A DNA stretch of 64,000 nt from Bradyrhizobium sp. BR 10289 (GTDB lineage: Bacteria; Pseudomonadota; Alphaproteobacteria; Rhizobiales; Xanthobacteraceae), in the NCBI RefSeq assembly GCF_019455385.1, contig NZ_JACOFR010000015.1:1-64000 (forward strand), written 5' to 3'. Of this stretch, positions 8,137-15,467 are shown one piece after another. Within the stretch, counting starts at the first letter, position 1, and each line of letters begins with the position of its first letter. The notes under the pieces are model-generated. The model was given only the letters and a program-made list of their open reading frames with translations. It did no database searches and was not told the DNA's origin. The translations under genes were made by a program, and so were the position numbers.

Positions 8137-9147
8137 GTGAGAACAACGGCAACATTCGCGGCCGCGGCGACCCTCGGATGGGCGATCCTTCAGCTTCCTT
8201 CCCAAGCTTGGGCCGACGCCGGCGGCGTCGGCTTCTGGCTGCCGGGCATTTTCGGCAGCCTGGCCGCTGCGCCCACCGTGCCGGGTTGGGCTTACGCCTC
8301 GATCTATTTGCACCTGCAGGCCAATGCGGGGGCCACCAAGAATTTTGTGACGAGCAGCGGAGGTACCGGCTCCGTGGTTACCGGGCTGAACGCGCACGCC
8401 GATGCTCTTGCTCTGGGAATCACCTACGTCTCACCGACGCCCGTGCTTGGCGGACAGGCCGCGATCTCGTTGATCGCCGCGCCTGGCAATGTCGGCGTCG
8501 GAATTGACGCCACGCTGACCGGACCTGCCGGAAACGCTATTTCGGGAGGCAGAACCGACAATCGGACCACGCTCTCGGACGTGTTTTATCAAGGCACGCT
8601 GAAGTGGAATCAAGGCGTCCATAACGAGATGGTCTACATCACCAGCAACATCCCGAGCGGCACCTACGACCCGAACCGGCTCGCGAACCTCAATCTCGGC
8701 TTCGTGGCCTGGGATGTCGGCGGCGGCTACACCTATTTCGACCCGAAAACCGGGCACGAATTTTCCGCGGTTGCGGGCGTGACCTACAGTTTACCCAACC
8801 CATATCTGCAGTACCAGAACGGCATCGATTTCCACGTCGACTGGGCGGCTTCGCAGTTTCTGAATAAGAATTTCCAGGTCGGCGTTGCTGGCTATTTCTA
8901 TCAGCAGCTCACCGATGACTCCGGACCGGGCGCCAAGCTGGGCGGCTTTCGCGGACGCGCGATCGGGATCGGCCCCCAGGTCGGCTTCATCATTCCGATG
9001 TCGGACGGCTACCAGGGATATCTCAACATTAAAGGCTACAAGGACGTCGAGGTCGATAACCGGGCTTCGACATGGAGCACCTGGGTGACCTTTGCCGTTT
9101 CCGCCGTACCTCCAGCGCCGTCAAGCAAACCGGAGCACCGCAGGTAA
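8137..9147 (+). CDS. SphA-like/MetA-pathway outer-membrane transport protein
   Basis: 336 residues starting at GTG 8137 behind a GGAGG site. A signal peptide (MRTTATFAAAATLGWAILQL, cleaved near SQAWA-DAGG) is followed by alternating hydrophobic/aromatic beta-strand text, including YASIYLHLQANAG, GLNAHADALALGITYV, LGFVAWDVGGGYTYF and FRGRAIGIGPQVGFIIP. This matches the outer-membrane phenol-degradation/SphA family of beta-barrel proteins thought to admit hydrophobic substrates. It closes the sulfatase block. A role in uptake of a sulfated aromatic or lipid substrate is inference. Confidence 0.78.
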   Translation: MRTTATFAAAATLGWAILQLPSQAWADAGGVGFWLPGIFGSLAAAPTVPGWAYASIYLHLQANAGATKNFVTSSGGTGSVVTGLNAHADALALGITYVSPTPVLGGQAAISLIAAPGNVGVGIDATLTGPAGNAISGGRTDNRTTLSDVFYQGTLKWNQGVHNEMVYITSNIPSGTYDPNRLANLNLGFVAWDVGGGYTYFDPKTGHEFSAVAGVTYSLPNPYLQYQNGIDFHVDWAASQFLNKNFQVGVAGYFYQQLTDDSGPGAKLGGFRGRAIGIGPQVGFIIPMSDGYQGYLNIKGYKDVEVDNRASTWSTWVTFAVSAVPPAPSSKPEHRR

Positions 9148-9222
9148 CACGACTTCCATTCGGATCCCGCTGCCGGTGCACCGAGCAAGGCCATCTCGCC
9201 TATAGCCTTATGAGGCCGATGA

Positions 9223-9239
9223 GACCAGCAACGCTGGTC
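9223..9239 (+). terminator. Hairpin after the sulfatase block
   Basis: GACCAGC-AAC-GCTGGTC forms a perfect 7-bp stem 76 bases after the last gene of the block. It is followed by CTTGATCTTT rather than a clean T-run, so it is at best a weak intrinsic terminator or a processing signal, just before mgtC. Confidence 0.35.
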
Positions 9240-9282
9240 CTTGATCTTTGACGGTCGTCGCATTCCACCGTATGACGACGCC

Positions 9283-9999
9283 ATGCGGTTCCTCACGACT
9301 TTCCAGCTTGCCGACTTCGCCGACACGCTGGTCAGCCTGTTCACGGCCTTCGTGCTGGGCACGCTGATCGGCGCCGAGCGGCAATATCGCCAGCGCACTG
9401 CGGGTCTGCGCACCAATGTGCTGGTCGCGGTCGGCGCCGCGGCGTTCGTCGATCTCGCGATGCATCTGGACGGCGCCGACGGCGCGGTGCGCGTGATCGC
9501 CTATGTCGTCTCCGGCATCGGCTTCCTGGGCGCCGGCGTCATCATGAAGCAGGGCATGGACGTCCGCGGCCTCAACACCGCGGCGACGTTGTGGTCCTCG
9601 GCCGCCGTGGGCTCTTGCGCCGGCGCCGACATGGTCGCGCAGGCGGCAGCGCTCACCGTGTTCGTCATCGCCGGCAACACCATGCTGCGCCCGCTGGTCA
9701 ACGCCATCAACCGCATCCCGCTGAACGAGAAGGCGCTGGAGGCGACCTACTATTTCAAGCTGGCGGTCGCGACCGACGCGCTGCCCGACATGCGCGACCG
9801 TCTCGTCGATAAGCTCGAGGCCGCGAAATACCCGGTCGCCGATATCGAGGTCGCCGAGATCGGCGAGGACGTCATGGAGATCGCCGCCAAGCTGGTGGCG
9901 AGCGCGGTCGATCCGAACGAGCTGAACGCGGTGGCGACCGATCTCCAGCATATGCCGGGCGTCCGCCACGCCACCTGGGAAGTCAGCACGACTGAGTGA
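9283..9999 (+). CDS. MgtC/SapB family membrane protein
   Basis: 238 residues from the ATG at 9283. The N-terminal ~140 residues hold four to five transmembrane helices with the family sequence LIGAERQYRQRTAGLRTNVLV, read in pieces, and SGIGFLGAGVIMKQG. A C-terminal soluble ACT-like domain of ~90 residues follows (YYFKLAVATDALPDMRDRL onward). MgtC proteins help cells survive low Mg2+ and, in some bacteria, act on the F-type ATPase rather than transport Mg2+. No magnesium-sensing leader was recognised in the 135 bases upstream. Confidence 0.88.
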   Translation: MRFLTTFQLADFADTLVSLFTAFVLGTLIGAERQYRQRTAGLRTNVLVAVGAAAFVDLAMHLDGADGAVRVIAYVVSGIGFLGAGVIMKQGMDVRGLNTAATLWSSAAVGSCAGADMVAQAAALTVFVIAGNTMLRPLVNAINRIPLNEKALEATYYFKLAVATDALPDMRDRLVDKLEAAKYPVADIEVAEIGEDVMEIAAKLVASAVDPNELNAVATDLQHMPGVRHATWEVSTTE

Positions 10000-10084
10000 T
10001 CCGGCTTCCGGCCCGCAAGCCTGCGGTTCCCCTCCGGCAAGGGAACTGCAACCGGACAAATTCGTTGATCCCCGGACAAAGGCG

Positions 10085-10435
10085 GTGATCGACATGCCCG
10101 GCCCAAACGACAAGCGCAACCTGAAGCTCGACCTCACAATCGCCTGTTCGCTGTTCGCAGCTGGCGTCGTGGTGTCCGTGATGTCGCTGGCGCAAATCCG
10201 CGCCGAGAGCAGGACCGAGCTGGCGCAGGCGACGCAGCCGCTTCAGGGCACGCCGTCCAACGATCAGGACAAGACGCCCGCCGAGGCAAAACCCGGCGGC
10301 GACCGGCCGACCACGCCGGCGCCCGAGCCCGCGCGCCCGGATCCGCAGACGCAGGGCGCGGCAGGAGCGGCCAAGCCCGCGCTGCCGCCGGCCCCGGCCG
10401 AGAAGATCGCGCCGCCGATCAAGGACAAGCAGTAG
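10085..10435 (+). CDS. Proline/alanine-rich membrane-anchored protein, unknown function
   Basis: 116 residues from GTG 10085 (AAAGGCG just upstream; ATG 10094 is an alternative). It has one transmembrane helix at about 17-37 (LTIACSLFAAGVVVSVMSLAQ), then a low-complexity periplasmic tail of Pro, Ala, Lys and Glu such as AKPGGDRPTTPAPEPARPDP. The composition suggests an extended linker through the periplasm. No family recognised. Confidence 0.65.
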   Translation: MIDMPGPNDKRNLKLDLTIACSLFAAGVVVSVMSLAQIRAESRTELAQATQPLQGTPSNDQDKTPAEAKPGGDRPTTPAPEPARPDPQTQGAAGAAKPALPPAPAEKIAPPIKDKQ

Positions 10436-10490
10436 ACAGCACTCGCCTTTTAGCCCCAGGCGCGCAGTGGCCCGCCATTGCGCTGTCTAC
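10432..10490. repeat. Inverted repeat spanning the stop codon of the proline-rich gene
   Basis: GTAGACAGC at 10432-10440 is perfectly inverted as GCTGTCTAC at 10482-10490 with 41 bases between. The left arm includes the TAG stop of the upstream gene. The element sits in the convergent gap before homospermidine synthase ends at 10530; it may fold in both transcripts. Confidence 0.5.
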
Positions 10491-10529
10491 TGTGCATGGG
10501 GTTGTTTTCGCTTTTTGGCAGCGCGCCCC

Positions 10530-11972
10530 TTAGCGCACCAGAACGTTCTTGAACTGCCAGGGATCGCTGGTGTCGATGTCCTCCGGGAACAGGCCCGGAC
10601 GATCCGTCAGCGGGGTCCAGTCGGTGTAGAAACCCTTCACCGGGCCGAGATACGGCAGCTGGATTTCCAGCAGGCGATCGAAATCCATCTCGTCGGCTTC
10701 GACGATGCCTTCGTTCGGGTTCTCCAGCGCCCACACCATGCCGCCGAGCACGGCGGAGGTCACTTGCAGGGCGGTGGCGTTCTGGTAGGGGGCGAGTGCG
10801 CGGGTCTCTTCGATCGAGAGCTGCGAGCCGTACCAGTACGCATTCTTGTCATGGCCGAACAAGAGCACGCCGAGCTCGTCGATGCCGTCGACGATCTCGT
10901 CCTCTTCGAGGATGTGGTGCTTCTCCTGCATCTTCCCGGCGCGGCCGAACAGCTCGTGCAGCGACAGCACGGCGTCGTCGGCCGGATGATAGGCGTAGTG
11001 GCAGGTCGGCCGGTAGATCGCCTTGCCCGAGGCGTCGCGCACTGTGAAATAATCGGCGATCGAGATCGACTCGTTGTGGGTGACGAGGAAGCCGTATTGC
11101 GCGCCGCGGGTCGGGCACCAGGTGCGCACGCGCGTGTTGGCCCCGGGCTGCATCAGATAGATCGCAGCGCCGCAGCCGGCTTCGTGGCTATGCGCATTCT
11201 CGGGCATCCACTTCTCATGGGTGCCCCAGCCAAGCTCCGACGGCTGCATGCCTTCCGACAGGAAACCCTCCACCGACCAAGTGTTGACGAAAACGTCAGG
11301 CTCCTTCGGCTTCTTGGCGCGCTGGGTGTCGCGCTCGGCGATGTGGATGCCCTTGATGCCGGCCTGCCGCATCAGGTCGGCCCATTCGGCCTTCGTCTTC
11401 GGCTTGGGGGCATTGAGCTTCAGATCGGCGGCGACGTTGAGCAGCGCCTGCTTGACGAAGAACGAGACCATGCCTGGATTGGCGCCGCAGCACGAGACAG
11501 CCGTGGTCGAGCCCGCCGGGCGCGCCCGCTTGGCGGCCAGCGTCACTTCGCGGAGCGCGTAGTTGGAGCGTGCTTCCGGACCCTTCGAGGCATCGAAATA
11601 GAAGCCGAGCCAGGGCTCGTTGACGGTGTCGATATAGAGCGCGCCGAGCTCGTTGCAGAGCTCCATGATGTCGGTCGAGCCGGTGTCGACGGAGAGATTG
11701 ACGCAAAAGCCCTGGCCGCCGCCCTCGGTCAGCAGCGGGGTCAGCAATTCGCGATAATTGTCTTTGGTCACGGCCTTCTGGATGAAGCGGACGTTCTGCT
11801 TCTCGCAATGCGCCTTGCGGCCCTCGTCCTTGGGATCGATCACGGTGACGCGCGACTTGTCGTAATCGAGGTGCCGCTCGATCAGCGGCAAGGTGCCTTT
11901 GCCGATGGAGCCGAAGCCGACCATGACGATGGGACCGGTGATCTTCGCGTAGATCTGCGAGGGAGGGCTCAT
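10530..11972 (-). CDS. hss: Homospermidine synthase
   Basis: 480 residues from the ATG at 11972 (MSPPSQIYAKITGP), close to the 477 residues of the well-studied Blastochloris enzyme. The NAD-binding segment IVMVGFGSIGKGTLPLIERH is at the N-terminus, followed by family blocks such as VDTVNEPWLGFYFD-type text (here YIDTVNEPWLGFYFD), SCCGANPGMVSFFVKQAL and TWSVEGFLSEGMQPSELGWG. It makes homospermidine from two putrescines by an NAD-dependent transfer. It lies downstream of RidA, GNAT and ornithine decarboxylase on the same strand, so substrate production and use are encoded together. Confidence 0.95.
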   Translation of the reverse strand: MSPPSQIYAKITGPIVMVGFGSIGKGTLPLIERHLDYDKSRVTVIDPKDEGRKAHCEKQNVRFIQKAVTKDNYRELLTPLLTEGGGQGFCVNLSVDTGSTDIMELCNELGALYIDTVNEPWLGFYFDASKGPEARSNYALREVTLAAKRARPAGSTTAVSCCGANPGMVSFFVKQALLNVAADLKLNAPKPKTKAEWADLMRQAGIKGIHIAERDTQRAKKPKEPDVFVNTWSVEGFLSEGMQPSELGWGTHEKWMPENAHSHEAGCGAAIYLMQPGANTRVRTWCPTRGAQYGFLVTHNESISIADYFTVRDASGKAIYRPTCHYAYHPADDAVLSLHELFGRAGKMQEKHHILEEDEIVDGIDELGVLLFGHDKNAYWYGSQLSIEETRALAPYQNATALQVTSAVLGGMVWALENPNEGIVEADEMDFDRLLEIQLPYLGPVKGFYTDWTPLTDRPGLFPEDIDTSDPWQFKNVLVR

Positions 11973-12035
11973 GGATGGTTTCTCCGGAACGTGCTGGCGG
12001 ACCATTGTTAGGGGTATCAGGCGCTGCGGCGCTTG

Positions 12036-12425
12036 TCAGAGGCTGCGGCGCTTCGCGGTGACTTCGATCTCGACCTTCATCTCGGGCTTGGCGAGGGCTG
12101 AGACGACCAGCAAGGTCGCCGCCGGCCGGATGTCGCCGAGAACCTCGCCGCAGACGGCGAAGTGGGCATCGATGAAGCTGGCGTCGGTGACGTAGTAGGT
12201 CGCACGGACGATGTCGGCCATCTCGAATCCGCCCTCCTTCAGGGCGGCTGCGATGGTCTTGAAGCAGTTGCGTGACTGGCTCGTGACATCATCAGGCATC
12301 GTCATCGTCGCGTAGTCATAGCCGGTGGTTCCCGCGACGAAGCAGAAATCGCCGTCGACCACGGCGCGGCTGTAGCCGACGCTCTTCTCGAGGGGGGAGC
12401 CGGTGGAGATCAGGCGACGGGACAT
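12036..12425 (-). CDS. RidA/YjgF-family deaminase
   Basis: 129 residues, the usual RidA size. GDFCFVAGTTGYD and the C-terminal signature ATLLVVSALAKPEMKVEIEVTA, read in parts, are typical, with the arginine of DIVRATYYVTD in the usual position. RidA hydrolyses reactive enamine/imine intermediates released by PLP enzymes. Placement between a PLP-dependent decarboxylase and homospermidine synthase (which forms an imine intermediate) fits a detoxifying role here (inference). Confidence 0.9.
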   Translation of the reverse strand: MSRRLISTGSPLEKSVGYSRAVVDGDFCFVAGTTGYDYATMTMPDDVTSQSRNCFKTIAAALKEGGFEMADIVRATYYVTDASFIDAHFAVCGEVLGDIRPAATLLVVSALAKPEMKVEIEVTAKRRSL

Positions 12426-12560
12426 GGGTTCGGCCTCGACTGAAAGGGGGAATTTCGTGGGTTAAAGGGCGTTTCCGGGTGCGGTGCAACCCCAAAGCAA
12501 ATGCCGCAGCCGACCGTCGCCGCAAGGCGCGGCTTCGGTCGTCGCGGTCATGACGAAGTC

Positions 12561-13148
12561 TTAGGCCGCGTGCGCCTGGAGGGGACGAACTACCCTCCGT
12601 TTGGAAAGAGCCGCGCCGGTCGGAACGATCATCCCCTCGGCGCCGTCCAGTGCGCCGGCCTGGAATTCGACCGCCAGCAGGCGGTCGCGTTCGAACGGGC
12701 CGGGCAGCATCAGTGCGCCGGTCTTCTCGGCCGTGAAGCCGAAGCGGGCGTAATAGGGCGCATCGCCGAGCAGGATCACGGATTCATGCCCGCGCGCCCG
12801 GGCGGCGGCCAGCGCTTGTTGCATCAGCGCGGCGCCGATCCCGAGCTCGCGGCAGGCAGGGTCGACCGCCAATGGTCCGAGGACCAGAGCGGGCCTGCCT
12901 CCGGCGCTGACGTGCCACAGCCGCACGGTTCCCACGAGTGTCCCCTCGCGCACAGCCGACAGCGCAAGGCCTGCGGCAGGTGCGCGTCCGTCGCGCAGGC
13001 GCTGGCAGGTGCGGTCATGGCGGTTCTCGCCAAAACAGGCATCCAGCAGCGCTTCACGGGCGGCGACGTCGGATGCACGTTCCGCACGGATCACGAACGG
13101 AACGGCATGCGAAGTGAGGGCGACTTGTGGCTTCCGAAAAGCAGTCAT
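12561..13148 (-). CDS. GNAT-family N-acetyltransferase
   Basis: 195 residues. The acetyl-CoA site is visible as LGPLAVDPACRELGIGAAL, where R/Q-x-x-G-x-G/A appears as CRELGIGAAL. The sequence also contains ILLGDAPYYARFGF, a motif of the YhbS-like subgroup. Substrate unknown. Its position in the polyamine gene row makes an amine substrate tempting, but YhbS-like proteins have varied targets, so this is only context. Confidence 0.85.
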   Translation of the reverse strand: MTAFRKPQVALTSHAVPFVIRAERASDVAAREALLDACFGENRHDRTCQRLRDGRAPAAGLALSAVREGTLVGTVRLWHVSAGGRPALVLGPLAVDPACRELGIGAALMQQALAAARARGHESVILLGDAPYYARFGFTAEKTGALMLPGPFERDRLLAVEFQAGALDGAEGMIVPTGAALSKRRVVRPLQAHAA

Positions 13149-13228
13149 GGCGCGTCAGTCCCCGCTTGACCCGGCGTGCGCGCAGCGCGCCGGTTCAAGG
13201 CGTCGTCAGAAATCGGAGATGTGAGGAA

Positions 13229-13248
13229 GGAGCCGGCAAGCCGGCTCC
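13229..13248 (-). terminator. Hairpin downstream of ornithine decarboxylase
   Basis: GGAGCCGGC-AA-GCCGGCTCC is a perfect 9-bp stem about 30 bases past the decarboxylase stop. On the - strand it is followed by TTCCT, a weak U-tract. It probably terminates or attenuates transcription between the decarboxylase and the downstream GNAT-RidA-hss genes. Confidence 0.5.
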
Positions 13249-13279
13249 CGGGTTCGTCAGGCCTCGAAAGAGAGGCGGA

Positions 13280-14422
13280 TCAGATGTGGTAGGTCTTCAG
13301 CGGCGGGATGCCGTTGAAGGCCACCGACGAGTAGGTCGACGTATAGGCCCCGGTGCCCTCGATCAGCAGCTTGTCGCCGATCTCCAGCGTGACGGGAAGC
13401 GGATACGGGGTCTTCTCGTACAGCACGTCGGCGCTGTCGCAGGTCGGGCCGGCGAGCACGCACGGGGTCATGTCCGCGCCGTCATGGGCGGTGCGGATGG
13501 CGTAACGGATCGACTCGTCCATGGTCTCGGCGAGACCGCCGAACTTGCCGATGTCAAGGTACACCCAGCGCACCTCGTCCTCGTCGCTCTTCTTCGAGAT
13601 GAGCACGACCTCGGATTCGATGATGCCGGCGTTGCCCACCATGCCGCGGCCCGGCTCGATGATGGTCTCCGGAATCTGGTTGCCGAAGTGCTTGCGCAGC
13701 GCGCGGAAGATCGAGCGGCCGTAGGTGACGACCGGCGGCACGTCCTTCAGGTACTTGGTCGGGAAGCCGCCGCCCATGTTGACCATGGTCAGGTTGATGC
13801 CGCGCTCGGCGCAGTCGCGGAACACCTGCGAGGCCATCGCCAGCGCACGGTCCCACGCCTTCACCTTGCGCTGCTGCGAGCCGACATGGAAGGAGATGCC
13901 GCACGGCTCCAGGCCCAGACGCTTGGCGGCGTCGAGCACCTCGACGGCCATTTCCGGGTCGCAGCCGAACTTGCGCGACAGCGGCCACTCGGCGCCGGCG
14001 CAGTCATAGAGGATACGGCAGAACACCTTCGCGCCGGGAGCGGCACGGGCGACCTTCTCGACCTCGGGGACGCAGTCCACGGCGAACAGCCGGATGCCGA
14101 GCGCGAAGGCGCGCGCGATGTCGCGCTCCTTCTTGATCGTGTTACCGAAGGAGATGCGGTCGGGCGTCGCGCCAGCGGCCAGCGCCATCTCGATCTCGGC
14201 GACCGTCGCGGTGTCGAAGCAGGAGCCCATGGAGGCCAGCAGCGACAGCACTTCCGGCGCCGGGTTCGCCTTGACGGCATAGAACACGCGGCTGTCGGGC
14301 AGCGCCTTGGCGAAGGTCTGGTAATTGTCGCGCACGACTTCGAGGTCGACGACGAGGCACGGCTCGGTGTCGAGACCCTCCTTGCGGCGGTTGCGCAGGA
14401 ATTCCTGGATGCGTTCGGTCAT
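13280..14422 (-). CDS. Ornithine (lysine/ornithine) decarboxylase, fold type III PLP enzyme
   Basis: 380 residues from ATG 14422 (MTERIQEFLRN). The PLP lysine is K51 in FYAVKANPAPEVL. GISFHVGSQ and the glycine loop MVNMGGGFPTKY bind PLP phosphate, and the C-terminal GPTCDSADVLYEK carries the catalytic Cys-Asp. This is the eukaryotic-type decarboxylase fold common in alphaproteobacteria; it turns ornithine into putrescine, and some members also accept lysine. The product feeds homospermidine synthase encoded in the same gene row. The ~600-base untranslated region upstream is structured and probably regulatory. Confidence 0.93.
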   Translation of the reverse strand: MTERIQEFLRNRRKEGLDTEPCLVVDLEVVRDNYQTFAKALPDSRVFYAVKANPAPEVLSLLASMGSCFDTATVAEIEMALAAGATPDRISFGNTIKKERDIARAFALGIRLFAVDCVPEVEKVARAAPGAKVFCRILYDCAGAEWPLSRKFGCDPEMAVEVLDAAKRLGLEPCGISFHVGSQQRKVKAWDRALAMASQVFRDCAERGINLTMVNMGGGFPTKYLKDVPPVVTYGRSIFRALRKHFGNQIPETIIEPGRGMVGNAGIIESEVVLISKKSDEDEVRWVYLDIGKFGGLAETMDESIRYAIRTAHDGADMTPCVLAGPTCDSADVLYEKTPYPLPVTLEIGDKLLIEGTGAYTSTYSSVAFNGIPPLKTYHI

Positions 14423-14739
14423 GGCACTCTCCAACGGTCCCAGCGACGGGATCCGCATCAACATGACGTCGGATAAGAGTGCTCCGGCCACATCGCGCGA
14501 TGGAGGCGCGCTGAAGCCAAAAGACTCAAACCAGACTGTGCTGCCGTGGATTGGTTGGGAGAGTTTCCCGCCCGCTCACCTGGCAATGAAGGACAAGCCT
14601 TTTCAGTAGCCCGCGCCGGCGGTGGAATGCCGGTAGAGACCAAAAAAGCCCGATCCGTCGTTGCTTTAAGTCGCGTCCCCCGTTGAGAGCGGGGTGCGCC
14701 GGTTCGCCTCCGGCTGCCAGTCACGGTTGCAAAGAGCGA

Positions 14740-14960
14740 AGTCACCTTCGACAAGGCATCTCTTTGAGAGAGATGCTGGACGCTCCGGGTTTACGTTCGT
14801 CGTCCGGCTATGAGCCTTCCGATTTCCGCACTTCCGAAGAGCCCCTCGGCTTCTTCACCCCTTGGCGGCTGTCCGGCCTCTTGTCCGGATACCTACCGAC
14901 TGACACACGACCACAGGCACGTGCGAAATTGGGCAAGAGCGCACATAAGGCTTTTGACTC
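14740..14960 (-). promoter_or_regulatory. Structured leader of ornithine decarboxylase, candidate SpeF RNA
   Basis: The 650 bases between the decarboxylase start and the next gene lack a credible ORF but hold stable hairpins on the - strand: GCATCTCT-CTCAA-AGAGATGC (14757-14776 region), and GAAGA-A-GCC paired with GGC-TCTTC around a GAGG loop (14836-14858 region). Two CCGGAC repeats lie beside AGCCGCCAAGGGGTG. The SpeF RNA motif is known upstream of ornithine decarboxylase genes in alphaproteobacteria, and this is the right strand and place. A possible promoter (TTGCGA, 17 bases, TATGTG) lies near 14945-14975. Family assignment was not verified with a covariance model; the limits are approximate. 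Confidence 0.6.
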
Positions 14961-15076
14961 TGCTTCGCAAGAATTTTTTTAGGCTGAGAACAGAATTGCC
15001 TAACATCTGCTTGCGCAGTGTTGCGCGAGCGACGCGGAAGATGAACGCGCGTTAAGTTTTCTGCGTCGTGCGCGCG

Positions 15077-15331
15077 TCAGCCGCGCTTCGTGAAAGGCTC
15101 GACGCGCTGCGCGGCGCGGATGAACGCGGTCATCACGAGCACGCCGAGTGCGAACAGAACGGCCTGAAGGATGTGCGTGCCCTGGTCGCCGAGCCCGAAC
15201 AGGATCGCGAGCGCCCAGCCGCCGGCGAAGGCCGCGCCGAACACCTCGGCGCCGATCAGGATCGCGGCGCTGATGACGGTGATGACGCTGGGCCAGGCGA
15301 TCTGGCGGGATGACGAGGAAGGCGCGTTCAT
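15077..15331 (-). CDS. Small two-helix membrane protein, unknown function
   Basis: 84 residues from ATG 15331 (MNAPSSSSRQIAWP). Two transmembrane helices, about 14-40 and 49-70, flank the loop FGLGDQGTHI; the C-terminus is basic (RAAQRVEPFTKRG). It lies alone, divergent from the M3 peptidase gene. No family recognised. Confidence 0.65.
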   Translation of the reverse strand: MNAPSSSSRQIAWPSVITVISAAILIGAEVFGAAFAGGWALAILFGLGDQGTHILQAVLFALGVLVMTAFIRAAQRVEPFTKRG

Positions 15332-15467
15332 GAGGCTCAGGGGTCCTGTCTTCGAGGGCCGCAATCTCTCCGAAAAGCCGGGCGGGAGCAAGGCCAAATG
15401 GCCCAAAAAAGCCCCATCGCGTGCTATAGCTGGCCGCAACAAATCAGGCTCAAAAACGAGACGCGCG

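Noticed and set aside
10467..12011. A 514-codon frame opposite homospermidine synthase
   Set aside because: The reverse strand encodes a clear enzyme of exact family length; the + frame has no domain and no ribosome site.
14683..15055. Two short + strand frames in the decarboxylase upstream region
   Set aside because: They lie over the - strand hairpins of the candidate RNA leader and have no ribosome site or recognisable family.
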